From NCBI GenBank assembly GCA_964016885.1, contig OZ024742.1:4121275-4185274 (forward strand): a stretch of DNA of 64,000 nucleotides, given 5' to 3'. Position numbers and translations under genes: made by a program. The notes beneath the pieces were generated by a model that ran no database searches, was not told the DNA's origin, and was given only the letters and a program-made list of their open reading frames with translations. This stretch comes from Eledone cirrhosa. Taxonomy: Eukaryota; Mollusca; Cephalopoda; Octopoda; Eledonidae. Positions 36,809 to 47,555 of this stretch are shown in pieces; the first letter of the stretch is position 1, and every line of letters starts with the position of its first letter.

Positions 36809-38617
36809 ATCACTCTGTGTGCGCTACAAGATCGCAATCATCTGCATACAAGAGGTTTCTTATGATTGATGTAAATACTTTTGTCTTCGCAGCAAAGCGC
36901 CTGATGTTAAATATGCTGCCTGAGGTTCGATATCGGATGTAAACACCATGCTCGTAATTCCTGAATGCAATACAGAAAACCATTGCAAAGTATATGGCAA
37001 ACAGGGTCGGTGCTGGAATATCCCCCCTGTTTCACTCCATTTTTTACTGAGATAGGCTCCGACATGTTACCCCCGACATTAACCCAAGCCTTCATGTCGT
37101 CATGGAAAGACCTAACTAAAGCAAGGAACTTATCAGGGCAACCAAGTTTCTGGAGAACCTTCCATAATGCATCTCTGTTAACAGTATCTAAAGCTTTTGT
37201 CAGATCGACAAAAACCTGATACAGATCCAAGCCTTGTTCCATGCACTTCTCCTGGAGCTGTCTAGCTGAGAAGATCATATCAGTAGTGCCGCGTCCAGCA
37301 CGAAAACCAGATTGACTTTCAGGAAGAACACAATCTGCAATGTGTGTCAGCAGACGGTTCAGAAGCACCCTACATAAAACTTTCCCTACGACAGAAAGCA
37401 ATGATATACCTCTGTAGTTCCCACAATCGTTCCTGTTACTCTTTCCCTTGTACAAGACCACAATTACTGCATCTCTCCAGTCCTCAGGTACGGATTCATT
37501 AGCCCATATCCTGCCAAACAAAGAGTGAAGATGTTGCAGGAGTCTCTCACCACCATATTGTAGGAGCTCAGCATGTATGCCATCCATACCTGGAGATCTT
37601 CCACTGTTCAGCTTCGAAATAGCCACTGCAACCTCCACAAGCGTCGGAGGTTCTGCGAGAGCTACTTTCACAGGGCTTTCTGGAATGAGATTGAGGAAAT
37701 CTTCACTGACGACAGACGGCTGATTCAAAAGAGCATCAAAGTGCTCTCGCCACCTTCGTAGAATTCTTTGTGAGTCACGAAGAAATTCTTTGCCATCCCT
37801 GCTGCGAAGCGGTGTCACCAGAGAAGAAGACGGTTCATAAACCTCACGCAAGAGACTGTACAACAGCTTTGTGTTATTGGAATCAGACGAAGTTTGTATC
37901 TCACCAGCCTTCTCACTCCACCACTGATCCTTCATCTGAGAAAGACTCCGCCTAACACGTGATTTTACATCCCTGAGTTCCTCATGCAACGTATTCCTCT
38001 CCTGTGGTTTTGCCGTCAAGTAGCATGACAGAGCACGCTTCTTATCAGCCAACAAGTCTTCTATATGTACATCATTCTCATTAAACCAGTCCTGATGTTT
38101 CCTCTGCGCCAATCCCAGAACACGCCTGCCTACATCATAAACCGACTTTTTAAGGGTCGGCCAATCCTTACCAAGATCTGCAGCCTGCATCTCTTCTTCC
38201 AATGTCCTCTTCACATTTTTATCCTTAAGACGAGCAGCATTCAAACTTTTGGGCAGAGCAACACCAGGAGCCCGGATTTTACGTTTAGTGATTAGTTTCA
38301 CTTTTGCGCGTACCAGGCGGTGGTCCGTCCAGCACTCAGCTCCACGAAGAACACGAACACACCGCACATCCTGTCTGTCACGCATCCTGACTAGGACGTA
38401 GTCCAAAAGATGCCATTCCTTAGATGCAGGATGCATCCATGTGGTCTTGAATTTGTTCTTTTGTTGGAACATGGTGTTGGTAACACACCGATCCAGCTCC
38501 TCACACATCTGCAGCAGGAGCATACCATTGCTGTTACACTTTCCCACCCCATGCCTTCCGATTACATTCCATGTGTTAAAATCCCTACCCACTCTAGCAT
38601 TAAAGTCACCAAGCACA
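36809..38617 (-). pseudogene. LINE ORF2: endonuclease C-terminal half and reverse transcriptase
   Basis: A non-LTR polyprotein that would nick target DNA and copy its own RNA into the nick. On the minus strand from 38617: VLGDFNARVGRD (endonuclease GDFN motif), LLDYVLVRMRDR, WTDHRLVRAKV, then RT motifs SGRSPGMDGIHAELL, DWRDAVIVVLYKGK, CGNYRGISLLSVVGKV, QSGFRAGRGTTD, VFVDLTKALDTVN and NGVKQGG. The catalytic box reads YADDCDLVA at about 36845-36819, in another frame between the two long frames, so at least one frameshift separates it. The usual Phe of KAFD is Leu. The N-terminal half of the endonuclease is gone: coding sequence starts abruptly at the (CATA)n tract 38618-38683. It has a typical APE-endonuclease LINE layout of the RTE/CR1/Jockey kind; I do not assign a clade. 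Confidence 0.88.
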
Positions 38618-38683
38618 TACATACATACATACATACATACATACATACATACATACATACATACATACATACATACATACATA
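38618..38683. repeat. (CATA)n microsatellite at a head-to-head LINE junction
   Basis: About 16 CATA units. Its left edge cuts the minus-strand endonuclease immediately before VLGDFN. Its right edge abuts the 5'-truncated plus-strand LINE fragment. Confidence 0.95.
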
Positions 38684-38685
38684 AA

Positions 38686-39309
38686 TAGAGATGCAGGCAA
38701 AACACCTAGAAGTGATAACAAGTTCAGACTCTGCAGAACTAATATCGAGGAAACACCCATATCATCAGCAGCTACCCAAAGATGTCATCGCGGTACTATC
38801 TACCTATGAGGCATGATGTAGTGGCCACTGTACAATGCAGTTCGTCAAAAAGATAGCCCCGATAATAAACACACTAAAAGCTACAACAATGTGGAAGACA
38901 TCCATGTACATAATATGAAAGAGTAGTGGTGGAATGTTCCAGTAAAACCCCAATAAAATGCAGACATAACAGACCAGATATTATGATATGGGACAGGGAG
39001 AAGAAAACATGCACAGTAGTGGAAATTAGCTGCCCAGCAGATGCCAATATAATATCAAAGATTAGTGAAAAGGAGAATATTTATGCAGAACTGATGAGAA
39101 ATCTGCAGATACTCCACCCTGATTACACCTTCAGATTTATGCCTGTGATTATTGGGGCACTGGGATATGTTAGTAACTGCCTTAATACAAATCTTGAGAA
39201 GCTAGGCTTTACAGGAACAGAAAGAACACAACTAGTTAGGAAACTACAAGTACAATCCATTAATGGAACAGTAAAATTATGTAAAACATTCCAAAGATTT
39301 TGCATCTAA
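38686..39309 (+). pseudogene. LINE C-terminus: CCHC knuckle remnant and restriction-like endonuclease
   Basis: FRLCRTNIEET near 38729-38761 looks like a CX2C knuckle that has lost residues. Frameshifted YYLPMRHDVVATVQC follows near 38792-38836. The open frame 38926-39309 then has HNRPDIMIWDREKK and CTVVEISCPADANI, the RPD...E/D pattern of a PD-(D/E)XK-type nuclease, and ends FMPVIIGALGYVSN with a short tail. It parallels the minus-strand copy at 41872-43188 (QNRPDLVVVDKEKR, CLIVDVACPFDTRV, VVPIVIGTLGTISK) closely enough to be the same clade. Known R2/NeSL-like LINEs cleave target DNA with this domain. The copy is 5'-truncated and frameshifted. Confidence 0.8.
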
Positions 39310-39570
39310 TAACTGCATAATCACATGTACAGATACAAAGCATATACACATGCACACATACAACTCAAAATATACACATCCACACATACAATAACATCCA
39401 CATCAACACACGCATGCATACATACATATCTACCTAGTTGATGTGTAAATTCCAATGAGAGAGTTTTGTGTCTATGTTAGAAACCGACTCTCTATTTGTA
39501 AAACTTTGTGAAATTATAAAACCAGAAGAACATTCATACATACATACAGTTGATTCAATGATTTATAAGA
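39310..39570. other. CA/CATA-rich DNA downstream of the LINE fragment
   Basis: Scattered ACACATAC-type repeats and AT-rich sequence. No gene is seen. Confidence 0.5.
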
Positions 39571-39660
39571 AAAAGAAATCAGTAGAAAATGGTGGAGAGA
39601 TTTTTTCAGTTTAATATTAAACTGAAAAAATATTTCCAGCATTTTCTACTGAATTGTTTT
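39571..39660. repeat. ~90-bp palindrome with a perfect 30-bp core
   Basis: Positions 39601-39630 form a perfect 30-bp palindrome centred between 39615 and 39616, with half-site TTTTTTCAGTTTAAT. The flanks continue the symmetry imperfectly: 39581-39600 against 39631-39650 match at 17 of 20 positions, and the next 10 bases at 8 of 10. It could be a snapback MITE or a hairpin-forming site. Confidence 0.85.
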
Positions 39661-39667
39661 TCCTTTT

Positions 39668-39850
<183 letters not shown>

Positions 39851-39954
39851 CGTGTGTAGTCCCGATACGTACTGCTCCTTATATGTATGTCCTGCACTGT
39901 AACTATGAGTATTCCTTTCTATATATTGTGTAGGTGCTTAGGTCCTTGGGTACT

Positions 39955-40375
39955 CTGAGTAAAAGAGAAGTACAGTACAGTGTTTAGTAATGCTACATCC
40001 CCTATGTTGTGTATATATATGAGAAGAAAGGTGCCATATAGTGCTACATTCTGTATGTTGTGTATATATATATGACAAGTAGTGTGTATAATACTACATA
40101 TGTATGTTGTGTGCATATATATGAAATGCAAGGTGCCATATAAAACTACATCTCTATGTTGTGTATATATATCAGAAGTAAGGTGCCATATAATACTACA
40201 TTCTGTATGTTGTGTATATATATATAAGAAGCAAGATGCCATATAATACTACATATGTATGTTGTGTATATATATATGAGAAGTAAGGTGCCATATAATA
40301 CTACATATGTATGTTGTGTATATATATATGAGAAGTAGTGTGTATACTACTACATCTGTATGTTGTGTATATAAG
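39955..40375. repeat. ~48-53-bp minisatellite, about 8 units
   Basis: The marker GTTGTGTATATATAT recurs near 40006, 40057, 40105, 40158, 40209, 40261 and 40313, then degenerately near 40362, with spacings of 48 to 53. Between markers each unit carries forms of GAGAAGTAAGGTGCCATATA and ACTACAT. Confidence 0.85.
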
Positions 40376-40539
40376 TAAGTCGACAGGTTTAGTTTCTGAA
40401 TGTTTCAGCTATTTCCATCTTTGCGAAGGTATTTAAAATTAATGTGATTGTTTCGGTTTTCAACCCACACATTCCCATTTTGGTTGTTCCTACTTTTAGA
40501 TCTTTATGATAGGATTGTTAAGCATTTTAGTTTGGGATT

Positions 40540-41797
40540 ATGCGTACATCGCGTCCGTCATCTACTACCGCCTGACCGTCGTACCTTGTCCTAAGCCTCG
40601 CCTGACTGCGCTGCAGCGTTTGCTCTTTCGCTTTTTGTGGAAAGGACGCGCTCCGATGGTCAGGCGGTCCATCTGCTGTCAACACCCGCTACGTGGAGGG
40701 TTGGGGATGCCGTGACTGATGATGCGCAGACACGCGCTCAGGCAACGACATATCCACCTCTTCCTAGACGGTGATCAGGTGTGGTCGCCGTTTGCTAGAC
40801 GCGTCTTTCCCCAGCTCGTCTCCTTGACGGAGCTGCAGTCCTGAGTCAAGCGAAGACCGAGAGAAGGAGCGCTTGGAGACTGGAATGTCTTCAGGCGCTC
40901 ACGGCCCTCGACCAATCGGGCAATGTGATCGGTAGAAACTCCACCTTGGCGTTCTATAGAGGATTAGTGGAAAGAAAGAGCGACGACGTACTTGGGGAAA
41001 CTCTAGGCGTCGACGAAAATCAACTCGCCAATCTCTTCGGAAGAACTTTCGGGCCGAGGTCTATGGATAATTTCCAGAAATCCCTGGCCTGGCAGTGCTA
41101 CCGAGGAGTTTGCCAGTTCGCGATAAACTCTAGAGGCATGGTGGTGCTGTCAGCCGGGCAATTCCGAGATGCACGCAGGGCGACGAAACCGTCCTGCACG
41201 CACTCGTCCAGTGTCCGAGCATTGCTGACTTGTGGGTTTATGTCGAACACCTGCTGTCGCGTGTAGGATGGATCCGGCTATCAGCTGAGTCCACTGTGAG
41301 GATTGCCCCGCCCTCTTTCTTTAGCCGGGAAGGGCAGGCAATTTTTATCCGTCTGGTGGCCGTGGCGAAAGAGATAGTATGGTGGACACGTTTGAAAGGG
41401 CTGAAGACGAGCACTTACCTCTTCGGTAATGCCCTGATTAACTGAAAGATGGGTGAGAGAGGCAAGAATGGCCCGTGTGAATGGGCCTACTCTGAGTATG
41501 TGCCTGTAAATTGAAGGTGGAAAACTGGGAGAGGGCACTTGCTCAGGTGGTCAGGGTCACCGTGCCTTTTTTAATGGGCTTTCTCCATGACGGCCCTCTG
41601 AAGACTCCCCCATATTGGGGAATTTTTCATTGTTTCTTTTTTTGTTATATCCTCTGTTTGTGTTTTTTTTACACGCAGAAATGCCCATTTGTATCGTCCT
41701 GTATTGTCCTGTATTTCCCTGTAATGTCCTTAATGTTTACTTTGTGTAAACCCTTGTGGTTAATAAAGAAAGCATTATTATTATTATTATTATTATT
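40540..41797 (+). pseudogene. 5'-truncated L1/Tx1-like LINE: end of ORF2 and 3'UTR
   Basis: The plus strand begins YIASVIYYRLTVVPCPKPRL and goes on to FRFLWKGRAPMVRR, ICCQHPLRGGLGMP and LFLDGDQVWSPFAR, almost identical to the fuller copy at 47.93-48.24 kb. In-frame stops (TGA near 40711 and 40843) and frameshifts kill it. It retains about 520 bp (40847-41367) that the fuller copy has lost. It lacks about 75 bp present there, after ALIN near 41443. The tail is TTAATAAAGAAAGC and (ATT)n at 41758-41797, the usual end of this family. Confidence 0.85.
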
Positions 41798-41871
41798 TTT
41801 TGAGTCTCAGTCATTGATGTTAGTTAACTGGAAAGTTTGTTGAAATGACTATCAAGCCACTACCTGCAGCC

Positions 41872-43277
41872 TCAGATATTCAGGACGTATCGGAGGGTTC
41901 TTGCTGTTCCCAGCAAGCATGCCTTTTGAAGCGTTCCAGAAAGCGTGAAGGGGCCAATTTTCTTTAACCATCCCTGGAAACTTTTTGAGATAGTACCTAG
42001 TGTGCCTATGACAATCGGGACCACTTTGACTTCATGGCAATTCCAAATCCTTTTTACCTCCCACTTTAAGTCCTGGTATCGGTTAATTTTCTCCCTCTCC
42101 TTCTCTTGAACTCTCGTGTCGAATGGGCAGGCCACATCCACAATCAGGCACGATCTTTTTTCTTTGTCCACAACCACCAGGTCAGGTCTATTTTGTTCCA
42201 GTTTCTTGTCCGTCTGTATCCTAAAATCCCACAGCACCTTCACCTGATCGTTTTCTATCACCGACTCTGGCTTATGCTCATACCACTTCTCAGAATGTGG
42301 TAAATTGTTTACTTTGCATAGGTGCCAGTGGATCACCCTGCCCATCACATCATGTCTCCAGCCCTTATAGTGAGTCTGGGCTAGGTGTTTACACTCGGAT
42401 ACAATGTGAGCCACAGTCTCCTCTCTCTCTCCACAGATCCTGCACAGTGGGCTAGCCTCCTCCTTGTAAATATGGTGTTTCAACCACTTCGTTTTGAGGG
42501 CCTGCTCCTGCGCAGCCATTAACATTCCTTCTGTAGCCTTTTTAAGGTATCCTCTTTTCAACCAGTTCCATCTCTGTGGATCTCTGAATTCAGTTTTCTC
42601 AAAGAAGGTACTATGAAGGGATTTTTCCTGAAGGCTGCTCTTTCTCCTTGATGTTGTTTCCTCCTTGGACATCCCCTGGTCTATTGTCCCCTCTTTCAGT
42701 ACAGTTCTGAGCATTGGCTCCTTACTATCAGTCACGTATTTGTGTAGGTTGTTTTTCTCCATCTGAACACAGTCCTCTATGCTGATAAGACCTCTTCCAC
42801 CTTCAGATCTCCTTAAGTAGAGTCTATCGACATCACTCCTCTTGTGGAACATGTTGTAGATAGTCAATAGCTTCCTAGTCTTCCTATCCATTTCTTTTTG
42901 TTCAGCAACATTCCATCTCAGAATTCCCGCACTATACCTAATAATAGCCACAGCTCGGGAATTTACTGCACTTATGGCATTCCTACTGTTCAGATGTGAC
43001 TTTAATACGCTCCTTACTCTCCGAATGTATTCAGTTCTTATCAATTCCTTCATTTTTTTGTTCTTGATGTCATCAGCCTCCAGAACACTCAAATACTTGT
43101 ATCCTTCTTCAGAGTCAATTTCCTTTATCATCTCACCTGTTGGTACCTGGATTCCGTTACTTTTGCTCAATTTACCCCTCTTCATCACAGGGACTCAACA
43201 CTTACTAATACCAAATTGCATACATATATCATTGCTGAAAATACGGACAGTGTCAACAAGCACATCCAACTCCTTCT

Positions 43278-43373
<96 letters not shown>

Positions 43374-43467
43374 ACTGTTCCCGAAGAGCTTAAGATCGTC
43401 CATGAAGAGGAGGTGATTGATGGTAAGCCCTCCCTTTCCCAACCTGTATCCTGCTCTCACTTTTCGC
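41872..43467 (-). pseudogene. R2/NeSL-like LINE: RT FMDD box, CCHC knuckle and restriction-like endonuclease
   Basis: On the minus strand from 43467: [20 protein letters not shown] (RT catalytic FMDD, 43428-43381), then KLFGNSEK, which runs into a (GA)n tract. Beyond it, in another frame, comes [20 protein letters not shown], a TGA at about 43192, then the 438-codon frame 43188-41872. That frame holds the RT thumb region, RRSEGGRGLISIEDCV, CRICGEREETVAHIVSEC (CX2CX8HX4C knuckle), QNRPDLVVVDKEKR and CLIVDVACPFDTRV (the RPD...D pattern of the PD-(D/E)XK nuclease). The C-terminal part is long and intact; the RT is mostly missing. A SINE starting at 43466 truncates it on the N-terminal side. The R2-type architecture is established knowledge; the exact clade is not determined. 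Confidence 0.85.
43278..43369. repeat. (CT)n / (GA)n microsatellite inside LINE RT codons
   Basis: About 45 CT dinucleotides on the plus strand. On the minus strand it encodes Arg-Glu repeats between KLFGNSEK and LVDTVRIFS of the RT. Confidence 0.95.
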
Positions 43468-43667
43468 GGTGGGTTGGCAGTATCGGTAGAGGGTTGGACG
43501 CCATGCTTTCCAGCATAGTTACGTCCCTTTACGATCTGAGTTCAAATCCCGCCGAGGTTGACTTTGCCTTTCATCCTTACGGGGTTGATAAAATAAAGTA
43601 CCAGTAATGCACTGGGTAATTGTGCTGGTCTTGTGCCTAAAGTAGAAACAATTATTATTTTTATTAT
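43466..43667 (+). mobile_element. Octopus-type tRNA-derived SINE
   Basis: GCGGTGGGTTGGCAGTATCG begins the tRNA-like head and GAGTTCAAATCCCGCC is box B. The body has GACTTTGCCTTTCATCC and GGGGTTGATAAAATAAAGTA, and the tail runs into ATTATT repeats. This is the best-preserved copy of its family in the window. It cuts the R2-like LINE on its left. Confidence 0.85.
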
Positions 43668-43884
43668 TGAATGCTATGGTTGACGGAGGCTCGGCTCTGT
43701 AAGGTATTGTAAATTTTGACAGCTATAACAATTGTAAATTGTTTAAAACTTTAACCAACTTGTAGACAAAAACACCCTCCTCCTCGCCAGAGGGGTATTT
43801 CTGCCCGTTATTTGGCCCTTCGGGGTTAAATAACCGCTTATTGGAGTTTTGTGCCCAATATTTATTTTAAACAAAAAAAACAAC

Positions 43885-45240
43885 ATGGCTACGAAAAAGA
43901 ATTTTCATAGGTCACTCCCACTCATTCCCTCTTCTTCTTCCTCAATCGTCACTACAGCAGAGAGAAGATTGTCTCTCTCCCTCCCTTCTCTAAATGTGTC
44001 TCTCTCCCTCCCTTCTCTTTCGCAAGCGACGCCAGAAAAGAAAAATCACGTGCAAAGCGTGAAACATTTCTCCACGACGACGACGACAACGACGAAAAAG
44101 GTGTCCGTGAAATACGAAAACCCATTTCATTTGTCTGACGTCAGGAATAATAGCAGTAGCAGCCGTAATAACAGCAGCAGCAGCAACAGTGACAAGGAAA
44201 ACAACAGTAGCAGCCGCAACAGCATCAGCAGCAGCATAAACAACAACAGCATTAGCAGCAACAGCAACAACAACAGCGAGCAGCAGCAACAACAACAACA
44301 ACCACAGCAACAGCGGCGGCGGCAGTAGTCGTAGTGCCTGCAGCAACAACAAAAGTACAGCAGCTCTGACGACAACAACAACTACAACAGCAGCAGCAAA
44401 GAAAAACCAATCTCATTTGCAGGTATCGCAAAGAACCTGGAAACCATCCTCATAACAAATGAGGAATTAGAGGAAGCGAAGAAGATGGTGACGAAAACCG
44501 GATACCGAGCAATCTGCAAGGCAGCCGAAACATTTTTCGAAACCCAACAGCACTGTACGGTCACGTACCGTACAGTAAGCACAAAATCCCATAGGGTTCA
44601 AAGAGCCACAGAGGCTCAAATACAAAAAGCCTTAGGGTCTGTGTGGCAGCGGAAAACGCACATCACCCGAGGCAAGAAATATGCCACCGTAGACGTGCTT
44701 TTTGCCACACCCCAGGAGGCAAAGGCTCAATTCTTAGTGACCCTAAGGAGCGAGGAAATAATGTTGGTGCCCTCCTACTGCGGGCAAAAAATTGTGAGGG
44801 TCAAACTGACCCACGTCCCCTCCGGTATGGCCCCTTCTTGGCTGGCCGCGTCTGTCCTCGTCGGAATCGAGGACAAAACAACTGTACTGCAAGTACAGAA
44901 AAAAGTAAGAGAAGATTGGGTCGGCACCTCCATTGAGATGTTAATCCAAACCAACCAGGAGTGCATCGAAGCTATCCCGGATGTGATAGACTTCGATAAC
45001 GGCACTCAACTGCCCATAAGTGTTGAGGGCAAACGCCCGAAATGCTTTCGCTGTGGATCGAAGACTCACCTCAGGGCCTTCTGTAACGAGAAGACCCTGA
45101 GAAAGGAGAAAACCCCCTCCTTCCGAGACCGGCTCCATGGCTATCAGCAACAGGACAAGCGGCAACCAGGAACGATAGGTCCGTGGCACCCACACCCACG
45201 TCACGGAAATCAAAAACAGCAGCAGCAGTGGAAGTATTAA
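43885..45240 (+). pseudogene. L1/Tx1-like LINE ORF1 (nucleic-acid-binding, CCHC), two in-frame ambers
   Basis: One frame runs from MATKKNF at 43885 to 45240. The N-terminal ~145 codons are low complexity (Ser, Asn, Thr, then poly-Gln). TAG codons at 44326 and 44332 interrupt the same frame just after RRRQ. The rest reads EKPISFAGIAKNLETIL, then LGSVWQRKTHITRGKKYATV and VRVKLTHVPSGMAPSW, ending with CFRCGSKTHLRAFC, a CX2CX4HX4C zinc knuckle at about 45046-45087. ORF1 proteins of this type bind the element's RNA. The frame then shifts near 45183 into the C-terminal part. Translation could restart at Met 44485, which would still leave most of the conserved part. Confidence 0.8.
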
Positions 45241-45698
45241 CAACAACAAAAGTAATGCCAAATGCAGTTGCAACAGAGACTCCAGTGCAAACATCACCAA
45301 CAACAACAAGTGAAAGAGTGGAGCTGGTACCCCTCCCCGACCTCACAGAATCAGACATGGAGTGTGAGGTGGGAGAGGGATGGCAAAAGGTCGTAAGAAG
45401 GCACAAACGCAGAAGCAGCGCATCGTCGCCTTCGAAAAGGGAGGAAAGAAATGAAAAAAGGGTAAAGGCTACTGCAAAGAGATTCACAGCAGCAACACCA
45501 CCAACACCATCACCTCCCACACTAACACCACCATCACCACCGGCGACAACCCCACCGCCAACAACAACAACACCTTCAACACCACCACCACAAGCACCAA
45601 CATCGCAAACACAACAACAAAACACACACACCCAGCAACAACGACAAGAAAATAGCAGAACCACATCCCACCCCAGAAAAACAAATGCACGGCAATAA
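45183..45698 (+). pseudogene. LINE ORF1 C-terminal part, out of frame
   Basis: It overlaps the end of the preceding frame and lies in another phase. It is Thr/Pro/Gln rich, with ESDMECEVGEGWQKVVRRHK in the middle. I take it as the continuation of ORF1 after a frameshift near 45183. Low-complexity CAA/CAC triplets dominate its end. No domain is recognised. Confidence 0.6.
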
Positions 45699-45718
45699 AT
45701 ACACACAACAAGAAACTA

Positions 45719-46032
45719 ATGACTTGCATAATTGAACACACAGACATTTCACAGCACGACTACATAATACCAGCACCAATCAAAACGCCAACTAACATAA
45801 GACTGCTGAAAATAGCACAGAAACAATACACAAACATTAAAATGAAATTCCCCAAAGCAGTTGGTGATTTCAGAGACCTAGGAGGGATTCTCAACCGAAG
45901 AGTATATTCGGACATACTCATAGAAGAGCCGACGACCAGCCGAAGGGACCATTCAACGGTCCCTTCACCGGACGATCAAGTGAAAAGGGATGGAAAAACC
46001 ATCCTTCCTCTACGAAAAGTACGTCCCGCTCT
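45719..46032 (+). other. Open frame between ORF1 and ORF2 of the LINE, unrecognised
   Basis: About 100 codons with no domain that I know. It occupies the place where the N-terminal part of the ORF2 endonuclease should be. The sequence before SLVLMGDWN does not look like the expected endonuclease start, so roughly the first half of that domain appears deleted or replaced. Confidence 0.4.
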
Positions 46033-47555
46033 TTAGTGTTAATGGGCGACTGGAACGGGATCTTAGATGCACGCCGGGACTGTGTGGGATTAGCAGATAG
46101 GGGTGGAGGGTGCAAGAGCCTCACCAACCTGCTCAGGCGTTTTGAACTGTCTGACAGGTACCGATTGGATTTCCCGAATGTGCGAATGTGGACTTGGACA
46201 AATCGCATAGGGTCATCCAGATCATATCTAGATAGAGTATTTTGTAGGGAAATAGATAGGTCTAGCATAGGCTGTCCACAATTCAAGATAGTCAGCTACA
46301 CGGACCACAAATTCGTGATCTGTGTGCTTGACTTAGATAGGCTTCATAGACGAGGACCCGGCTACTGGAAGCTAAACGCGTCCTTACCAGCGCGCAAGGC
46401 CTACATAGACCGGATTAGCGAACTAGTTAAGCGGGCGTTGACGGGGGCCATCGTCAACAACAAGTGGTGGTTTGCTCTGAAAAGAACGATTAGAATAGAA
46501 TCCATTAGGTTTAGTAAGGCTTTAGCAATAGAGAAAAATAGAGCAGAGGGAGAACTAGTTAGAAAATTAGACGAGGCGGTTAGCAAAGGCATTGCGACCG
46601 ACGTGCTTGCGGCGAAATTGGCACTTGACCAATTCTTCAATGCAAAGCACGAAGGCTGCGTTGTCAGAGCTAGGGTGCGTGCTCTCAGATACGAGGGGAC
46701 AAAAGCCGTTCAATGGGCCCGAGTGGCGGAGGCGCGTCGTGGCAACAAAGCAACGATCCGGTCTTTGGTGGACCACGACGGGCCCATGCTACTCGAACCC
46801 GGGCAAATGTGTGAAGCTTTTCAGCGACACTTAGCTCAGCTGTTCGGGGGCAGCGGTGGGCCGGATCGAGGGATGGACTTTAGTGTCTACCTCGACGGAC
46901 TGCCGCGGCTCTCGGCCACTGAGGCGAAGTGTTGCGAAAAGCCGATAAAAGCCGCTGAAGTAAGGGAGGCAATGACTGGCTGCACAAGGGGTAAATCGCC
47001 TGGTTTGGATGGTCTGCCCTATGAACTTTACGTACAGATGCCAGACTTGTTCGGACGCCTCTTGGCGGACGTCTACTGCAACTGGCAACAGAACGGGAGA
47101 ATTCCCAGTTCTGTGAGCCGAGGAGCGGTGGCACTGCTGAGAAAGGATCCGAACAACGGGGATAACATAGATAATTTCCGGCCCATAACTCTGCTAAACA
47201 CAGAGTTCAAGATTTTGGCCAAGGTGCTAGCAAAGAGGTTGGCGCTTGTCGTTGGTGGTCTGGTGGGAGAGGCGCAGACATGCGCCATTCCCGACAGATC
47301 CATCTACAACAACCTCCACCTCATGCGATACACCGTAGAGGGGGTAGCTAGGGAACCTGGCGCGGGTGGGTCCTTGATCAATTTAGATCAGTCGAAAGCT
47401 TTCGATAGGGTCGACCATCGTTACCTAGCGGCAGTCCTGAGGGCGGCTGGCTTTGGGCCCGTCTTCAGAGGCTGGATCGCTGCGATGCACAGCGACATCT
47501 GCTCTGTGGTGAGAGTGAACGGTCACCTTTCGGAACCGTTCAACATCATGCGTCG
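46021..47555 (+). pseudogene. L1/Tx1-like LINE ORF2: endonuclease C-half and RT N-half
   Basis: Open from about 46021. It starts in the endonuclease: SLVLMGDWNGILDARRD, SSRSYLDRVF and VSYTDHKFVI (D and H of the active-site SDH-like motif). The reverse transcriptase follows: GKSPGLDGLPYELY, DNIDNFRPITLLNTEFKILA, AQTCAIPDRSIYNN, INLDQSKAFDRVDHRY (first catalytic Asp). The RPITLLNTEFKILAKVLAKR block and LDQSKAFDRV fit the L1/Tx1 group better than RTE or CR1. A 1-nt shift near 47553, in the sequence expected to encode RQGCPLS, ends the frame (stop near 47598). Confidence 0.88.

Noticed and set aside
43849..44328. A separate Ser/Asn/Gln-rich host gene
   Set aside because: It is in the same frame as, and immediately upstream of, the LINE ORF1 with a CCHC knuckle. 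Only two TAG codons separate them.
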